The notes under the pieces were generated by a model that worked only from the letters and a program-made list of their open reading frames with translations, was not told the DNA's origin and searched no databases. A program made the translations under genes and the position numbers. Of a stretch of DNA of 52,087 bases, positions 43,652-51,158 are shown in pieces; positions within the stretch are counted from its first letter, which is position 1; each line of letters begins with the position of its first letter. The stretch spans positions 1-52,087 of the forward strand of contig JAKAVC010000034.1 of assembly GCA_021817345.1 (NCBI GenBank), in the 5' to 3' direction. This DNA comes from Deltaproteobacteria bacterium. Lineage in GTDB: Bacteria > Desulfobacterota > Binatia > Binatales > Binataceae.

Positions 43652-43825
43652 TCACCCATCGCGGCGCCGCGCGCTTTCGCGGCCGGACGAGGAATCATCG
43701 TCGCTCTCGCCGACTTTGCGGAACCATTGGCCGCCGCATCGGCGGCACGGCGCGGGGATTTTTTCCAGCGAAAGCATGAACTCGTCGGCGCATACTTCGC
43801 ACTTCCATCGCCACGCAGTACTCAT
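43652..43825 (-). CDS. 57-residue Zn-ribbon protein
   Basis: A short gene between terminase and portal. The protein begins MSTAWRWKCEVCADEF and carries two Cys pairs, CEVC (9-12) and CRRC (27-30), spaced like a rubredoxin-type zinc ribbon, followed by GGQWFRKVGES and an acidic/Ser then basic tail. The start is well supported by GGAGGGTGA 7 bases upstream. Zinc binding is inferred from the four Cys. Small zinc-ribbon proteins with unknown roles occur in phage packaging regions; it may assist packaging or regulate late genes. Confidence 0.75.
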   Translation of the reverse strand: MSTAWRWKCEVCADEFMLSLEKIPAPCRRCGGQWFRKVGESDDDSSSGRESARRRDG

Positions 43826-43900
43826 TCAAGTCACCCTCCGATACTCATTGCGACACGCACACTTTCGGCTGCAACGGCCCATTGTCCATCCTTGCGCTGA

Positions 43901-44027
43901 GGACCCTCACCCGGCGCTCTTTCAGCGAACCTCGCGTACGCTCGCTGTTGTCGCGATTGGTTATCGGCGCCGCGCAGGGTCCGTGCAAAGCGACAAGTTC
44001 GCTGAAGAGCGCCGCCCTCTCCCGGAC
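43901..44027. repeat. ~127-bp palindromic intergenic repeat, copy 2
   Basis: GGCGCTCTTTCAGCGAAC (43913-43930) pairs with GTTCGCTGAAGAGCGCC (43997-44013). It is the inverted relative of the element at 46140-46265, sharing both arms and flanking GAGAGGGC/GGGTGAGGGTCC. The rest of the gap (43826-43900, 44028-44139) shows no gene. Confidence 0.75.
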
Positions 44028-44139
44028 CCGGGCGAGGGCAAGGAGCACGGACGCGGAAAAAACGTGGCACATCCCTCTTCCCTTTCAGGGCAAGGGGTCA
44101 GGAGTTGCTCCCTCCGACAGCGGGCGAGGGACGGAAAGA

Positions 44140-45666
44140 TCACCATGCGCCCCGTCCGAACAGTCGCGCGCGGCGAACCGCGAGCTCGCCGCCGTCCTCG
44201 TCGGACGGAGCGCCGAACGGATCGCGCGCCCGCCCGCCGGGCGCGACCGCGGGCCGGTAATCGATCTCCGCCACGTCCATCCGCGAGGCGTAGTACGCGA
44301 GCGCCGCCGCGATCGCGCTGTCGCCGTGGCGCGCCTTATCGTCGCTGCCGCGCGTGCGGCGCTCCGCGATTCGCGCAACGCCCTGTTCGACGACGAGCGC
44401 GCGATGGTCGAGCAGGATATCGGCGTCGCGGGGAAGCTCGATCGTCCCGTCCTCGAAGGCGGCCCGAAAGCGCGGCATGTTCTCGCGATACCACTCCAGC
44501 GAGAGCATCACCTGCGCGATCCTCGCGCCGTAGCGCTGGCGAGCGGTCTCGGCGAGATACTGGCCGTTGCCCCGCGCGTCCATCGCGCCGCCGATAAAGC
44601 GCGGCATCCGGTCCACGACGTAAAACAGGATCTGCTCCTGCTGGCGAAACGGCACGTTGCGCAGCTCGATCACAAAGGGGGTGCGCCGCACCAGGTCCGC
44701 GCCGATCTGAAGCGGCCATATCACGGTAAGATCGCCAAGGCGCCCGAAGTCCTCGCCGAAGCAGGTCGCAAGCGCCGGGTCCATCGCTTCGAGCGCGGGG
44801 CCGACGCGCTCTTCGAGAAACGCCTCGGTCTCGGCGCGTCTTGCCGCTTCGGGGCGCTCGGCGAACTCCGCGGGCGTTTCCCATCGGATTACCGCGACAC
44901 CCTCGCGCATCCGGCTTTCCACCATCACCGAGGACAAAAACGCGCCGCCCGAGGCGCGCGGCACGCAGTTGAGTTCCTCCTCCGCGTTCTCGCCATAGAA
45001 CTCGATAATTTCGCGCTTCCACGCGGCCTCGCCCTCGGCGCTCCATTCGATTCCGCGCTCGGCGGCGATTTTCCGGTAAAGGCCCTCGGCGACCGCCTCG
45101 TCGAAGGTCACGCGATGGAGCGAATAGGGGCGGCGTCCGGCGCGGATGTCGGTTACCAGCTCGTTGAACGGATTGTCGGCGCCGTTATGGGTCGAAATCA
45201 CCCGCACCCGCCCGCCCCACATCGTAAAGGCGAGCGCGGCCTTGAGCAGTCCGGGGAGGTCGTCGTGAAAGGCGGCCTCGTCGATCACCGCGCATCCCTG
45301 CTTGCCGCGCAGGTTCGACGGGCGCGAGGAAAGCGCGACGATCTTGTGCCCCGAGGCGAAGCGCACCCGGTACGCCTGGATGTCGCGCGATTCGTCGGCG
45401 ATCGCGATTTCCTCGATCGCGCGCGCCGCGCGGTTGAAGCGCCGCGCCCAGTTCGCCGCCGTCTCGACGAACTCGAGCGCCATCTCGCGGTTGTAGCCGA
45501 TATACCAGGTGTCCATCCCGGCGCGGCTCGACGCCGAGAGCGCGCAGTCGGCCGCTTCGGTCCAGGTGATTCCGACCCGGCGCGATTTCTCGCACACCTT
45601 GACCTGCGCCGTGTCCGCCATCCATCGGCGCTGGTAAGGAAGCAGAAGCGAAAGCGAATCAGGCAT
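44140..45666 (-). CDS. Terminase large subunit (Mu gp28-like)
   Basis: 508 residues. The ATPase has a Walker A-like CEKSRRVGITW near residue 27 and Walker B GCAVIDEAAFHDD near 125-136. The nuclease part shows FGEDFGRLGDLTVIW (first acidic residue) and HGDSAIAAALAYY (last Asp). It packages DNA into the head. The ATG at 45666 is used, with GGAG upstream; the frame runs 28 codons further up. It lies between two repeat-filled gaps. Confidence 0.94.
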   Translation of the reverse strand: MPDSLSLLLPYQRRWMADTAQVKVCEKSRRVGITWTEAADCALSASSRAGMDTWYIGYNREMALEFVETAANWARRFNRAARAIEEIAIADESRDIQAYRVRFASGHKIVALSSRPSNLRGKQGCAVIDEAAFHDDLPGLLKAALAFTMWGGRVRVISTHNGADNPFNELVTDIRAGRRPYSLHRVTFDEAVAEGLYRKIAAERGIEWSAEGEAAWKREIIEFYGENAEEELNCVPRASGGAFLSSVMVESRMREGVAVIRWETPAEFAERPEAARRAETEAFLEERVGPALEAMDPALATCFGEDFGRLGDLTVIWPLQIGADLVRRTPFVIELRNVPFRQQEQILFYVVDRMPRFIGGAMDARGNGQYLAETARQRYGARIAQVMLSLEWYRENMPRFRAAFEDGTIELPRDADILLDHRALVVEQGVARIAERRTRGSDDKARHGDSAIAAALAYYASRMDVAEIDYRPAVAPGGRARDPFGAPSDEDGGELAVRRARLFGRGAW

Positions 45667-46139
45667 CGCGGGACATTCTCCGCTGAAGCAACGGGCGAGG
45701 ATTCGAGCGCCGGTGCGCGCGGCGCTGGCGCTTCGCAAACGCCCCGGCACAGGGCGTGCCGGACGGGCCGATGAGCGTCGCCGGCGCGATTCCGCATCCG
45801 GGCGGCCGGCGCGAAACCATCGGCGCTCGCAGGGACAAGGCGGGGAGAGGCTTCAAAGCGTGCGCATTGAACAGGAGGAAAGCCCCTCGTACCAGCCGCC
45901 CCTCCCCGCGTTTCAGTGTTTTTCACAGCACCGCCCGTCGGTCAACCACTTCTGTGCGGAGTTATTCCCGGTCGCCTGACACGCCGCGCTTTACTCTCGT
46001 TCAGGCACGTTTCTCGTGACTATCGCGCCAGAGCGCTTTTCCCTGCCTGCGCTCCTTGCCCTCGCCCTGCCTGTCCGGGAGGCGCAACGAACCGCTGGAG
46101 TTCTTTTCCGTGGCTGCGCTCTTTGGCCCTCGCCCGTGT
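45667..46139. other. Non-coding part of the gp27-terminase gap
   Basis: Gap of 766 bp in all (to 46432), large for a late operon. A 53-codon minus-strand frame ending on the terminase start lacks a ribosome site. Otherwise no gene is seen; the right half holds repeats described separately. Confidence 0.5.
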
Positions 46140-46265
46140 CCGGGAGAGGGCGGCGCTCTTGTCAGCCAACCCGTCGATTTGCGTGGACGCCACGCGGCCT
46201 TGATGGGGCAGCGGTCGCCAGCGGGCAATCGCAGCGTTGGCTGAAAGAGCGCCGGGTGAGGGTCC
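46140..46265. repeat. ~126-bp palindromic intergenic repeat, copy 3
   Basis: GGCGCTCTTGTCAGCCAAC (46152-46170) pairs with GTTGGCTGAAAGAGCGCC (46236-46253). The flanks are GGGAGAGGGC and GGGTGAGGGTCC. It is in opposite orientation to the copy at 43901 and in the same orientation as the one at 41745. Confidence 0.75.
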
Positions 46266-46271
46266 ATTGTT

Positions 46272-46339
46272 GGCCGCGGGGCGCGAGAGCACGGCGAACT
46301 TTCCGCGCCCTGACCCCCCTTGAAGAGCGCCCCGCGGCC
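46272..46339. repeat. 13-bp perfect inverted repeat
   Basis: GGCCGCGGGGCGC and GCGCCCCGCGGCC enclose a 42-base loop. It lies next to the copy-3 repeat, 94 bp after the end of the gp27-like gene. Confidence 0.6.
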
Positions 46340-46432
46340 CAAGTTATCTGCATCACATCTGAAACCGTGACGCGTGAGATGGCCAGATTGATCGCGGATC
46401 TCTCATCGCGTGGAGTTTGCCGACGCGCGCGC

Positions 46433-47158
46433 TCATACCCGGATCTCCAGGAGCGCGGCGCGGATTTTCTCCGCCGCCTCGGGCGAGAGGCCGCCCGAGC
46501 GCGCCGCCTCAGACAGCTTTTCGCTGGCAACGCCCACCTGATGTTCGACGGCCTCGCGCGCCTGCTCGCGCCACTTGCGCCATTCCAGTTCGACCCGTGC
46601 GAGGCTCGCAACGGTGCGGCCGACCGAGCCGACCGCGGCCAGATCGGCCTTGGTCGGGTACTTGCGCGCCGGTTCATCGAGCTCGCCGCCCTCGGCCTCG
46701 TCTTGCGCGCCTTCGCGCGCGCGGCGATTTCGGATTCGCCGGGCGCCGGTTTTGCGCGCGCGCTCGACGTCGCCCAGTTTCTGGCGGGTGTCGTTGAGAT
46801 CGACCATCATCTCGAACAGCGTGGTCTGGACGATCTTCATAAGCGCCTGGTTGATCCGGTCGTCGTCGTCGGGAGCGGCCTCGACCACCGCTTTGGCCTG
46901 CGCGGTGGCAAGGCGCACGGCCTCCAGGCGCTGTTCGAAGCGCCGCGCGTAAGTGTTTATGGCCGAGGGCGAGATTTCGTAGCCCTTTTCCTCCAGCCAT
47001 CGCGAAAGCCCGCGATAGTCGCTGAAACCCCCGTTCACCAGGCGGCGGTTGAGCTCTTCGCGCACCTCGGGCGGAAGGCGTTTTATCTTGCCGCGCACCT
47101 GGGACCGGCGCTTGCGCGTAGCGCCGGCCCCCGGCGCGCAATCGCCGCGCGCTTTCAT
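46433..47158 (-). CDS. Mu gp27-like (DUF3486) putative small terminase
   Basis: 241 residues. The DUF3486 start is clear: GKIKRLPPEVREELNRRLVN, FSDYRGLSRWLEEKGYEIS and PSAINTYARRFEQRL, an HTH-like region. A helical charged middle and C-terminal helix follow. It is considered the DNA-recognition subunit of packaging. It overlaps the preceding gp26-like gene by 4 bp. Confidence 0.9.
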   Translation of the reverse strand: MKARGDCAPGAGATRKRRSQVRGKIKRLPPEVREELNRRLVNGGFSDYRGLSRWLEEKGYEISPSAINTYARRFEQRLEAVRLATAQAKAVVEAAPDDDDRINQALMKIVQTTLFEMMVDLNDTRQKLGDVERARKTGARRIRNRRAREGAQDEAEGGELDEPARKYPTKADLAAVGSVGRTVASLARVELEWRKWREQAREAVEHQVGVASEKLSEAARSGGLSPEAAEKIRAALLEIRV

Positions 47159-47472
47159 CGCCAGTATTTCCTGGGACGGGCGACTCCTGCGGGGCAGTCC
47201 TTGTTGTACTCGACGACGTCGACGCCCGAAGCGGTGAGCCGGGCGAACCAGGTCTCGGCGTCTTCGCCTTCAAGTTCGAGCAGGCCGAGATCGCGCAGAT
47301 AGGCAAGCTCGCGGCGCACCTGGGTGAGCGTGAGCGAGAGCTTGATATCGGAGAGCACGCGCCAGACTATCTGTTCGGAGACCGGGATGGGCCGGCCCGC
47401 GTCAACCACGCGCAGGATCCTCCAGCGGGCCTCTTCGCGCTGCTTTTGTTCGATATCAACGGGTTCAGTCAT
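47155..47472 (-). CDS. Mu gp26-like protein
   Basis: 105 residues. A winged-helix-like layout: EARWRILRVVDAGRPIPVSE, IKLSLTLTQVRRELAYLRDL, then GLLELEGEDAETWFARLTAS and a C-terminal basic tail. Proteins of this type precede gp27 in Mu-like phages; their role is unknown. The ATG at 47472 follows AAAAGG. It overlaps the gene before it by 8 bp and that after it by 4 bp. Confidence 0.78.
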   Translation of the reverse strand: MTEPVDIEQKQREEARWRILRVVDAGRPIPVSEQIVWRVLSDIKLSLTLTQVRRELAYLRDLGLLELEGEDAETWFARLTASGVDVVEYNKDCPAGVARPRKYWR

Positions 47473-47758
47473 AGACCTTTTCCTTGAGAGCACCGATCTC
47501 TTCGCGCATTTCGTCGCGCATCGCGTCGAGCTTCGCGTCGAACGTGCCGCAGAAGCGGATCCAGTCCTCGCGCCGCACGTATTCGAGCGGCAGCATCGCG
47601 CGCAACTCGAACAACTCGCGCTCGACCCGGTCCCATCGCGCCGTGTCGCGCCTGAGCGCCGCCTGATGGCGGTCGAGCATCCACCTGAGCGCGCCGACGT
47701 TGAGCCCGACGAAACTCATCATCACGAGCGCGAACGTGCCGGCCGCCTCGAAGCTCAT
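47465..47758 (-). CDS. Mu gp25-like (DUF2730) membrane/coiled-coil protein
   Basis: 97 residues: an N-terminal membrane helix (FALVMMSFVGLNVGALRWML) and a charged coiled coil (DRHQAALRRDTARWDRVERE, DEMREEIGALKEKVYD). The layout fits DUF2730. The ATG overlaps the previous stop (ATGA). Function unknown. Confidence 0.72.
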   Translation of the reverse strand: MSFEAAGTFALVMMSFVGLNVGALRWMLDRHQAALRRDTARWDRVERELFELRAMLPLEYVRREDWIRFCGTFDAKLDAMRDEMREEIGALKEKVYD

Positions 47759-48015
47759 TTCGCCTGCCCGTCCCGCCCGCGAGACGGCTCCGGCTCGGTC
47801 GAGCGCTTTATCGTGCACGCGCCCGCCATCGCAAGCAGCACCATCGAGAGCCCCTTGCCGTAGGCGTCGGCCTCGGGCGGGGCGAAATGGCGGGCGAACG
47901 CCACCTGCACGCACCAGAACACGATGTAGGCGAACGCGCCGAGGACTCCCACCACGCGCGCCGCGTCGTAGGTCAGATTGTCCTTGCCGGTCAGCATGTC
48001 GTTGAAGAACTTCAC
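47755..48015 (-). CDS. Small membrane protein of the lysis region
   Basis: 86 residues from a GTG. Two membrane helices (VVGVLGAFAYIVFWCVQVAF; GLSMVLLAMAGACTI) are followed by a basic hydrophilic tail (KRSTEPEPSRGRDGQAK). This is holin-like in size and layout and may be the holin or a second holin. AAAGG precedes the start. It follows the outer spanin by 13 bp. Confidence 0.6.
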   Translation of the reverse strand: MKFFNDMLTGKDNLTYDAARVVGVLGAFAYIVFWCVQVAFARHFAPPEADAYGKGLSMVLLAMAGACTIKRSTEPEPSRGRDGQAK

Positions 48016-48028
48016 GGCTGAAAACCTT

Positions 48029-48421
48029 TCAACGGCTGGACGCCGCACGGGCGATGGAACGGCCATCGGTGCTCGCCGCGGACGCGGGACGGCGCGCCGC
48101 GGGACGGGTACACCCCCCCAGTATCCCGTCGAGCTGTTCGAGCGCGCCCTTCAGGACGATCACGCTCGCGGCGTATGCCCGAATCGTGTCCGCCGGCGAG
48201 GACGACTCCGAAAGCGCGGAAATCGGAAGCGAAGGCCGAGCCGGGATTTGCGCCGCGCAGTAAACCGGCTCCGGAACCGGCACGTCCACGGTCACGGGAA
48301 CCGCGGGCGGCCGTGCGCCCCGGGTGGCGCATCCCGAAACCCCCGCCGCGCCGAGCGCGAGCGCAAGGCCGAGCGCACAAACCGGACCGAACGCTCTTCC
48401 AACGGGCCTCGTCGTCACCAT
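48029..48421 (-). CDS. Rz1-like outer-membrane spanin lipoprotein
   Basis: 130 residues. The signal peptide ends GVSG before Cys31, a lipobox, and a Pro-rich stretch (RPPAVPVTVDVPVPEPVY) follows, as in Rz1 o-spanins. The start overlaps the end of the Rz-like gene by 7 bp in another frame. It spans the periplasm with Rz to disrupt the outer membrane. The C-terminus is longer than usual. Confidence 0.72.
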   Translation of the reverse strand: MVTTRPVGRAFGPVCALGLALALGAAGVSGCATRGARPPAVPVTVDVPVPEPVYCAAQIPARPSLPISALSESSSPADTIRAYAASVIVLKGALEQLDGILGGCTRPAARRPASAASTDGRSIARAASSR

Positions 48422-48825
48422 CGTGAAAGCTCCTTCGCCTCGCGATTGCCCCATCGGATCGCCGCGGCGCATCCCGAGTCGATACGCGCATGCACGATTC
48501 GGCTCGCCTCGCGCTCGGCGCGCGCCGCCACCGTGCGGGCCCGCGCGTCGGCCGCCTGGCTTCGCGCCGCAAGCGCGGCGGCAACCTTAAGCGCCCGTTG
48601 GCGCATCGCGGCGACAGCCGCGTCCTGGCGCTTTAGCGCCGCGGTCAATTGCTCGACGCTCGCACGAAGCTCGGCGTTGCGCGTGGCCAGGCGCGCCGCT
48701 TCGCGGCGGGCGGCGTCGCGCTCGTGGATCAGGACGGCGCGGTACGCAAAGGCCGCCATCACCACGAGCGCGAGCGCGAACGGCTTCCAGTAACGGGCGG
48801 CGACGGTCAGAAATGCCGCAATCAT
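48415..48825 (-). CDS. Rz-like inner-membrane spanin
   Basis: 136 residues: an N-terminal membrane helix (PFALALVVMAAFAYRAVLI) followed by a long periplasmic coiled coil (ERDAARREAARLATRNAEL) ending near an HARIDSGCAAAIRW segment, as in Rz-type i-spanins. The ATG at 48825 has GGAGG 7 bases upstream. It pairs with the Rz1-like gene overlapping its end. Confidence 0.75.
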   Translation of the reverse strand: MIAAFLTVAARYWKPFALALVVMAAFAYRAVLIHERDAARREAARLATRNAELRASVEQLTAALKRQDAAVAAMRQRALKVAAALAARSQAADARARTVAARAEREASRIVHARIDSGCAAAIRWGNREAKELSRW

Positions 48826-48849
48826 CGGCAAGCCTCCGCCCCGGTCCGC

Positions 48850-49146
48850 TCAGTGGGCCGCGGGATGCGGGCTGTTGGCGGACTCGGCGCGCGCTTTGAT
48901 CGCCGCGGCGAGTTTCTCGGTCGCGGCGGCCTGGTGCTCGAGCGCGGCCGCGTGGCTTGCGCCGTCGAGCGCGGCCACGCCGTGATGGATGAGCCTTTGC
49001 TCGAGCGAGGAGAGCCGCACCTCGAAGCCGTGCGCGAGCGAGACGAGATCCTTCAGCACCATCCTGCCGAACATGGTGCCGAGCACGATTCCTGCCGCGA
49101 CAGCGAGCGCGTAGCCGATCAGGTTGAGCGTGACCATCGTGTCCAT
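48850..49146 (-). CDS. Holin-like membrane protein
   Basis: 98 residues. One N-terminal membrane helix (TLNLIGYALAVAAGIVLGTM) and a charged helical C-terminal part (HGFEVRLSSLEQRLIHHGVA). GGAGG precedes the ATG. It sits between the lysozyme and spanin genes, so a holin or antiholin role is likely. Confidence 0.6.
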   Translation of the reverse strand: MDTMVTLNLIGYALAVAAGIVLGTMFGRMVLKDLVSLAHGFEVRLSSLEQRLIHHGVAALDGASHAAALEHQAAATEKLAAAIKARAESANSPHPAAH

Positions 49147-49187
49147 CCTTTACCTCCAGAATCTGGCGATGCGTTGGTTCGCACCGC

Positions 49188-49727
49188 TCATTCGTAAGCC
49201 CTGTTGAGCCATCCGGTCAGGAACTCGCACTTCGCCCCGCCGTGCCCGCTCGGCCAAAGCGCGGCCAGCACGCGGTAGTGGCTTGCGGCCTCCGAGCGGA
49301 GCGCGGCGAGCAGTGCGCCGGGCGCCGCGGCGCGCGCCGCAGCGATCGTTGCGGGGCCGAGCACGCCGTCCTCGGCCAGGCGACCTCCGCACGCGCGCAG
49401 CGCGCGCTGAAGGCATCGGGTAGCGTTGGCGGGGCCGACGTTGACGGCCAAGTCGAACAACTTCGCCCCAACTCCGGCGGGAAGCTCGCCGTACGGGCGG
49501 GCGCGCCAGTAGTCGCGGTAATAGATCGCGATTGCCTGCTCGCGCGTGAGCGCGCGAATGTCGAGCTCAGGGTAAGCGCGCCGCGAGATGCCGAACTTGG
49601 TCTCACCCCCGGGATCGGAGGGGTTTCGCACGTAGCCGCCTTCGTCGGCGAGCACCCGGGCGACCGCGCGCACAAACTCCTCGGGATAACGGTCCGGAAC
49701 GTTCAACTGAGTGTCCTGCACCGCCAA
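49188..49727 (-). CDS. Phage endolysin, GH108 lysozyme
   Basis: 179 residues. The GH108 motif is ADEGGYVRNPSDPGGETKFG with catalytic Glu29, and a PG_binding_3-like C-terminal region follows (FDLAVNVGPANATRCLQRAL). It cleaves peptidoglycan glycan strands. The start is a TTG at 49727 or the GTG two codons on; neither has a clear ribosome site. No signal peptide is present, so release needs the holin. Confidence 0.9.
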   Translation of the reverse strand: MAVQDTQLNVPDRYPEEFVRAVARVLADEGGYVRNPSDPGGETKFGISRRAYPELDIRALTREQAIAIYYRDYWRARPYGELPAGVGAKLFDLAVNVGPANATRCLQRALRACGGRLAEDGVLGPATIAAARAAAPGALLAALRSEAASHYRVLAALWPSGHGGAKCEFLTGWLNRAYE

Positions 49728-49816
49728 TTATCGGAACCGGCCGGCGGCGTACCCGCCCGCCGGTTCCCCTCCTTGTAGTGTTTTTCGCCACGCCGTCGCG
49801 CAGCGCGCGGGCCAAC

Positions 49817-50236
49817 CTATTCGTCGCGAAGGCGCGCGAGCACCTTGTAGACGTAGCGCTCGCTGCATCCGACACGCCGCGCGACGCGCGCCACGCTCAA
49901 ACCCTGCGTCCGAAGCGCCGCAATCCTCAGGCTGAGCGCCCGCCCGGCGTCGCTCGGCAGCCAGACGCGCTCGCCTCCGAACACGCTCGCAAGCCTCATC
50001 GCGGCGACATACCCGATCGCCTGGGTAATCGCGTCGCCCGGCGACGGCTTCTCCGGGATGTAGAGGCGCCCGCCGCCGAACTCGGCGATAAGCCTGCTGG
50101 CCGCGCCCGCGCCGATGAGCCGCGCAATATTGTCGATCACCGGAGCATCCGCCTTCAGGCGGACTCTCGGCCGTGCGGGCGGCGGGAACGGCGCGCCCAA
50201 GGGAAATTGCCGCTCGCGGGAAATCACGCCGTTCAT
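49817..50236 (-). CDS. Mor/C-family late-gene activator
   Basis: 139 residues. The Mor-type domain is GRLYIPEKPSPGDAITQAIG and the C-terminal HTH is ALRTQGLSVARVARRVGCSE with RYVYKVLAR. In Mu, Mor turns on middle transcription. The ATG overlaps the stop of the Cys4 gene upstream (ATGA). It is the likely switch to lysis/late expression in this element. Confidence 0.85.
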   Translation of the reverse strand: MNGVISRERQFPLGAPFPPPARPRVRLKADAPVIDNIARLIGAGAASRLIAEFGGGRLYIPEKPSPGDAITQAIGYVAAMRLASVFGGERVWLPSDAGRALSLRIAALRTQGLSVARVARRVGCSERYVYKVLARLRDE

Positions 50237-50463
50237 AAATTGTAGGCAATCCTGAGGTTGGCGGGGATTTCCCCGAGGTTTTGCTCGCGGTCATAGACCA
50301 CGCGCCATCCGAGTTCCGCGATCTCGGCGATGCAGATTCGGCAGACGCCCTTGGTCTTGATCGCCACAGTGAAGGGAATCGTGTCGTGGCAGAAGGCGCA
50401 CTTCACGGTGCGCTGCGCGATCGTTGTCGTCCTTGCCGTGCGCGCTTGTTCGAGAGCCTCCAT
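50233..50463 (-). CDS. Cys4 zinc-finger-like protein upstream of Mor
   Basis: 76 residues with two Cys pairs, KCAFCHD (CxxC) and GVCRICIAE (CxxC), typical of a small zinc-ribbon. The ATG at 50463 follows GGAGGTAGT. It is translationally coupled to the Mor-like gene and probably co-regulates transcription. The function is unknown. Confidence 0.75.
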   Translation of the reverse strand: MEALEQARTARTTTIAQRTVKCAFCHDTIPFTVAIKTKGVCRICIAEIAELGWRVVYDREQNLGEIPANLRIAYNL

Positions 50464-50542
50464 ACTACCTCCGCGCGTTGGGTTTACATCTTGAAAACAA
50501 CGAAGTTTGAGAGCACATGAAATCCTCAACTTCGGACGCTCC

Positions 50543-50558
50543 AACTATAGTAGGAAAA
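50543..50558. promoter_or_regulatory. Candidate operator, copy 1
   Basis: CAACTATAGTAGGAAA, 80 bp upstream of the Cys4/Mor operon start, differs at one base from the site at 51163. It contains the palindrome ACTATAGT. Confidence 0.45.
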
Positions 50559-50870
50559 ACGCAACGGGGCGGTCCGGCAGACGCGGCGCGATACGCCGCG
50601 GACACGGGGATGGGAAGATATGCCCAAGGAGCCTCGGCGCCGCACTCCGGCGTCGCATTCAGGAAAATCGAGTAGCAGGATGAGACGCGAAGACCCGTGT
50701 TGGGACGGGCGGTTTCTCAATCCTCGATGCGTCGGGGGCGAAACATCTTTGCGCTTTCGCAACAGGGAACGCGACAAGTCGCTCGTCCGTAGCATTGGGG
50801 TACGGTCGTAAACTGGGTTACGACGAAGCGCGGCCAGCGCGCATGTACGGCACGGCGCTTGCACGGCAGG

Positions 50871-50912
50871 GACGCGGGTCTCGCGCTGCCGACAGCCGAA
50901 CAGACCCGCGTC
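50871..50912. repeat. 11-bp inverted repeat in the control region
   Basis: GACGCGGGTCT and AGACCCGCGTC, perfect, separated by 20 bases. It could form a hairpin or be a regulator site. Confidence 0.5.
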
Positions 50913-51067
50913 GGAGACGGAGGGAGATGTGGTATCGAATCGCGACAGCGGGTCGCTCGAAGTGGCGCTCGAACCTGTCGTCTCCCACAAAACTAAACGC
51001 GCCGCGGCACGCGACCGAATCGAGATGGCTGAGTGAAAGGCCGCCAAGTGGAAGGCTATGAACAGGC

Positions 51068-51077
51068 CTGTATACAG
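51068..51077. promoter_or_regulatory. CTGTATACAG palindrome, possible LexA/repressor operator
   Basis: Perfect 10-bp palindrome 82 bp upstream of the repressor. It resembles the CTGT/ACAG halves of LexA-type operators but with a shorter spacer. Confidence 0.45.
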
Positions 51078-51158
51078 TCGATTTGTCTTTATTGGGTCGA
51101 GACTTGCGTTGTGCCCTCTGCCCATGCTTTATGATTCGTATTTCACAACTGTGGGATC

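Larger units (their letters stand above)
50464..51158. other. 695-bp divergent control region between Cys4/Mor operon and repressor
   Basis: No convincing gene. It holds the promoters of both operons, an inverted repeat (50871-50912), a CTGTATACAG palindrome and two near-identical 16-bp sites. An open minus-strand frame of 199 codons (51125-50526) is rich in Arg and Ser, with no domain, and probably chance. A TATGAT at 51130-51135 is a possible -10 for the repressor. Confidence 0.55.

Noticed and set aside
45659-45820. Small minus-strand frame ending on the terminase start
   Set aside because: No ribosome site and no recognisable family.
41745-46265. Repeats as a CRISPR array
   Set aside because: Only three diverged copies kilobases apart, in both orientations; no regular spacers and no cas genes.
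50526-51125. 199-codon minus-strand open frame in the control region
   Set aside because: Arg/Ser-rich, no domain, no ribosome site, and it covers likely promoters and operators; probably chance.
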